A stretch of 32,292 bases of DNA from an uncultured Actinomycetes bacterium (GTDB lineage: Bacteria; Actinomycetota; Acidimicrobiia; Acidimicrobiales; RAAP-2), in assembly GCA_903900235.1 (NCBI GenBank), contig CAIUMH010000036.1, positions 1 to 32,292 of the forward strand. The letters run 5' to 3'. A program made the position numbers and the translations under genes. Below are positions 30,116 to 32,292 of the stretch, piece after piece. Every line of letters starts with the position of its first letter. Position 1 is the stretch's first letter. The notes below the pieces were generated by a model. The model ran no database searches, was not told the DNA's origin, and worked only from the letters and a program-made list of their open reading frames with translations.

Positions 30116-32289
30116 GCACTCACCTTGGCGTGTCCTCCGGCCTCGGCCAGTGCATCAGTCTTCGGCGTAGACCCCCGACCGATCTTCTGCTTGAGCGCAT
30201 GGACCGCGTCTCGCGACGCCCCGGCCACGCCCTTGGGGTTGAAGATGGCCATGGTGATCAATCCGAGACCAGCGAGGAACAGCGTGTACGTCTCGGGTAT
30301 GCCGAGCTCATGGGACATGAAGGTGGTCAAGATGCCGCCAGAGACGAGGACGCCACCCACCACAGCCCCCGAAACCGACGAGATCCCCCCGAGGTAGGCA
30401 AAGGCAAGGAAGAGCATGGATGGGATCGCCCCGAAGTAATTTGCGGAGACCGAGCCGAATCGATAGCCCGACAGTGCGCCACCGAGACCGGCAATGAACG
30501 CCGCCACGCCGAAGGCGAGGATCTTGGTCCCCGAGACCGACACCCCGGCGGCTGCCGCAGCACGCTCATTGGCTCGTACGGCGAGCATGTGGCGACCGAG
30601 GCGCGAGTTGCGGATGTTGACCACTGCAAGGACAAGCAGGATCACCACCACCACGCAGAACACCCCAAACCACGGGTTGGGCAGGAGTCCATGGCCTCCA
30701 CCGAACACCTTGGTCCACGGATCATTTGGGCCGAAGTTGAGACCAAACAGACGTGGCGGACTCACGATGGCTCCGCTGAGACCAGACCAGGCCGGGTTGG
30801 CAAAGACCATCTGCTCGATGGTCACCGCTGCGGCGAACGTCACCACCGCAAGGTTGACGCCGCGAACTCGCAGCGCCGGGACGCCGGCGATCAGACCGAC
30901 GATGACCGCAGCCACGGCCCCCAGGATCGGGCCGAACGGGAACGGGATGTGGTGGGCATCGGCGATCTTCGACAGTGTGAAACCACTAATCCCCGCCAAT
31001 GCCATCTGCATCAGCGAGATCTGGCCGACATAGCCCGTCAGCACCACCAGCGAGAGACAGATGACCACACCGACGAGCGAGTTGACGATTGCGAGGCGCC
31101 AGTCAGGGGTCGTGACGAAGAGCACCACCGCCACGATGATGCCGCCGACCAACGAGGTCGGCACTGCTCGACGCGTCCGAGGGGCGAATGGCAACTTGAC
31201 CGTCTCGATACTGCCGCGAGTTGGTAGCGACTTCCCGCGAAGCACCAGCACCACGATGATGATCACGAACGGAAGCGCCTGGGTCAATCCCGGTAGGGGT
31301 TGGCCGCCAGCCTTGGGAAACCAGCTCTGTTGGTCGAGATACTGGACCCAAGACGACAGCATGCCGATGCCCAAACCAGCAAGCATGGTGACGGTGAAGG
31401 AGTTGAATCTCCCCAGCAACGAGGCCGCCAATGCCGGCACGATGAGGAGGGTGATGGTGATGGGGTCAAGCGACTGGTTGATCGCCGCCGCCAGGATACC
31501 GAACATCCCCGCCAGAACCGTCGACGCAACCCAGTTCACCCCTGCGAGGAAATCGGGTGAGTAGCCGAGGACGATGGCCCCCTTCTCATTCTCTGCTGCG
31601 GCCCGTGTGGCTAGGCCGAACCGGGTGTAGCGGAACAGCGCCCAAAGCCCAGCAGTCACGATGACCACGATCCCCACAAGATAGAGCTGGTCGCTGGGGA
31701 GGGTGACCCCACGAGGAAGGTGGGTCGGCGAGCTCGGCATGATGGCGGACACTGCCTTGGCCGACGAGGTGAACCGGAGCACAACGATCGCCTGCATGAT
31801 GATGAACAGACCAACTGAGGCGACAACCTTGGCCAGCACCGGCGCATTGCGCAGCGGTCGAAATATCAGCAGATGGAAGAGCAGGCCGAGGATTGCGAGC
31901 ACGCCAGCAGAGATCAGCAGCGCCAGCCATACCGGCATCGCCGGCTGACGGATGACCGTCCCAAAAGAACTCGCTCCTGCTCCAGGGTGGGCGAGGGTGA
32001 TGAAGACCGGGATATCGGGGAGATTGAAAGTCTTGTTGCCCGCGAGGTGGACCAGTCCCTCGATGGGCGCCAAGGGATTGGGCAATGGCGGGAGGAAGAG
32101 CTGCCCATTGACGCGAAGTCCGTAGTAGACGTAGCCGCCGTACATGGCGATGGCCCCGGCGGCGAAGTTCACCACTCCGGAGCCCTGAAAGTTGAGGGTG
32201 ATCGAGAGGGCAATGGCGGCGATCAGCGCCCCCACCCCAAGACCGAGGAACATCGCCTGGGTCTGATTGACATTGGTGGAGATAATCAC
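30112..32289 (-). CDS. Fused LivH-LivM permease of a branched-chain amino acid-type ABC transporter (5' end at or near window edge)
   Basis: The 725-residue membrane protein joins both permease subunits. Residues 1 to about 345 are LivH-like (LGVGALIAAIALSITLNFQGSGVVNFAAGAIAMYGGYVYYG, and ENEKGAIVLGYSPDFLAGVNW as coupling region). Residues about 378-725 are LivM-like (TGYVGQISLMQMALAGISGFT, RNSRLGRHMLAVRANERAAAAAGV as second coupling loop, SGALSGYRFGSVSANYFG-type core). The start used is a GTG at 32289, three bases from the edge; a start just outside the window cannot be excluded. It overlaps livG by 4 nt. No binding-protein gene is seen downstream; it may lie upstream of the window. Confidence 0.92.
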   Translation of the reverse strand: MIISTNVNQTQAMFLGLGVGALIAAIALSITLNFQGSGVVNFAAGAIAMYGGYVYYGLRVNGQLFLPPLPNPLAPIEGLVHLAGNKTFNLPDIPVFITLAHPGAGASSFGTVIRQPAMPVWLALLISAGVLAILGLLFHLLIFRPLRNAPVLAKVVASVGLFIIMQAIVVLRFTSSAKAVSAIMPSSPTHLPRGVTLPSDQLYLVGIVVIVTAGLWALFRYTRFGLATRAAAENEKGAIVLGYSPDFLAGVNWVASTVLAGMFGILAAAINQSLDPITITLLIVPALAASLLGRFNSFTVTMLAGLGIGMLSSWVQYLDQQSWFPKAGGQPLPGLTQALPFVIIIVVLVLRGKSLPTRGSIETVKLPFAPRTRRAVPTSLVGGIIVAVVLFVTTPDWRLAIVNSLVGVVICLSLVVLTGYVGQISLMQMALAGISGFTLSKIADAHHIPFPFGPILGAVAAVIVGLIAGVPALRVRGVNLAVVTFAAAVTIEQMVFANPAWSGLSGAIVSPPRLFGLNFGPNDPWTKVFGGGHGLLPNPWFGVFCVVVVILLVLAVVNIRNSRLGRHMLAVRANERAAAAAGVSVSGTKILAFGVAAFIAGLGGALSGYRFGSVSANYFGAIPSMLFLAFAYLGGISSVSGAVVGGVLVSGGILTTFMSHELGIPETYTLFLAGLGLITMAIFNPKGVAGASRDAVHALKQKIGRGSTPKTDALAEAGGHAKVSA

Positions 32290-32292
32290 CAG

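Noticed and set aside
29150-31227. Long plus-strand open frames opposite the liv operon
   Set aside because: They are antisense to LivF, LivG and the LivH-LivM permease, encode His/Arg/Gln-rich sequence with no family similarity, and lack ribosome sites.

Overview
The window is a gene-dense, high-GC stretch with frequent GTG/TTG starts, many 4-nt stop/start overlaps and typical actinobacterial gene families (CYP51 and CYP123-like P450s, a TetR-controlled redox cluster, Liv transporters, proline/threonine-rich membrane-anchored proteins). It is most likely chromosomal DNA of an actinobacterium. A lineage near Acidimicrobiia is my inference from the gene mix; no rRNA or other marker is present to settle it. 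I saw no tRNA, rRNA, CRISPR array, insertion sequence or phage gene.

Layout. 1-1701 (minus): N-terminal part of a secreted repeat-rich surface protein, cut by the window edge, with a good promoter. 2023-5074: a Baeyer-Villiger-type flavin monooxygenase (minus) divergent from a zinc alcohol dehydrogenase (plus). 5167-7134: an amino-acid-type ABC substrate-binding protein and a small four-helix membrane protein. 7154-11841 (minus): a compact six-gene operon, TetR > CYP123-like P450 > SDR > CYP51 > 3Fe-4S ferredoxin > SnoaL/NTF2-like protein. It is divergent from 12027-15542 (plus): 3-hydroxyisobutyrate-dehydrogenase-like > aldehyde dehydrogenase > carboxymuconolactone-decarboxylase-like > SDR, followed by a glutamate decarboxylase (15587-16987). 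The gene set of this divergent pair matches, from memory, the Mycobacterium tuberculosis Rv0762c-Rv0771 neighbourhood around cyp51, so it looks like a conserved actinobacterial oxidative cluster. A 14-bp palindrome on the plus-strand promoter between the two arms is a good candidate operator for the TetR protein.

16964-22532 (minus) is the most striking part. A cobalamin-type riboswitch (22399-22532) precedes a translationally coupled five-gene operon: a secreted alpha/alpha-toroid protein, a secreted and C-terminally anchored DUF4430/transcobalamin-C-terminal-like protein, EcfT, a double-ATPase EcfA and an EcfS component. The two secreted proteins look like the two halves of animal intrinsic factor/transcobalamin encoded as separate genes and linked to an ECF importer under B12 control.

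22564-28533 (minus): a fumarylacetoacetate-hydrolase-family enzyme downstream of a probable seven-gene operon: two paralogous small anchored Pro/Thr-rich proteins, ApbE (FAD:protein FMN transferase), a ferric-reductase-like heme membrane protein, a third anchored Pro/Thr-rich protein, a sensor kinase and an OmpR-type regulator. This resembles an extracytoplasmic flavin/heme electron-transfer module but lacks a recognisable FMN-binding domain protein. A perfect 24-bp palindrome lies upstream. 28654-32289 (minus): a Liv-type ABC transporter (fused LivH-LivM permease, LivG, LivF), entering from the right edge.
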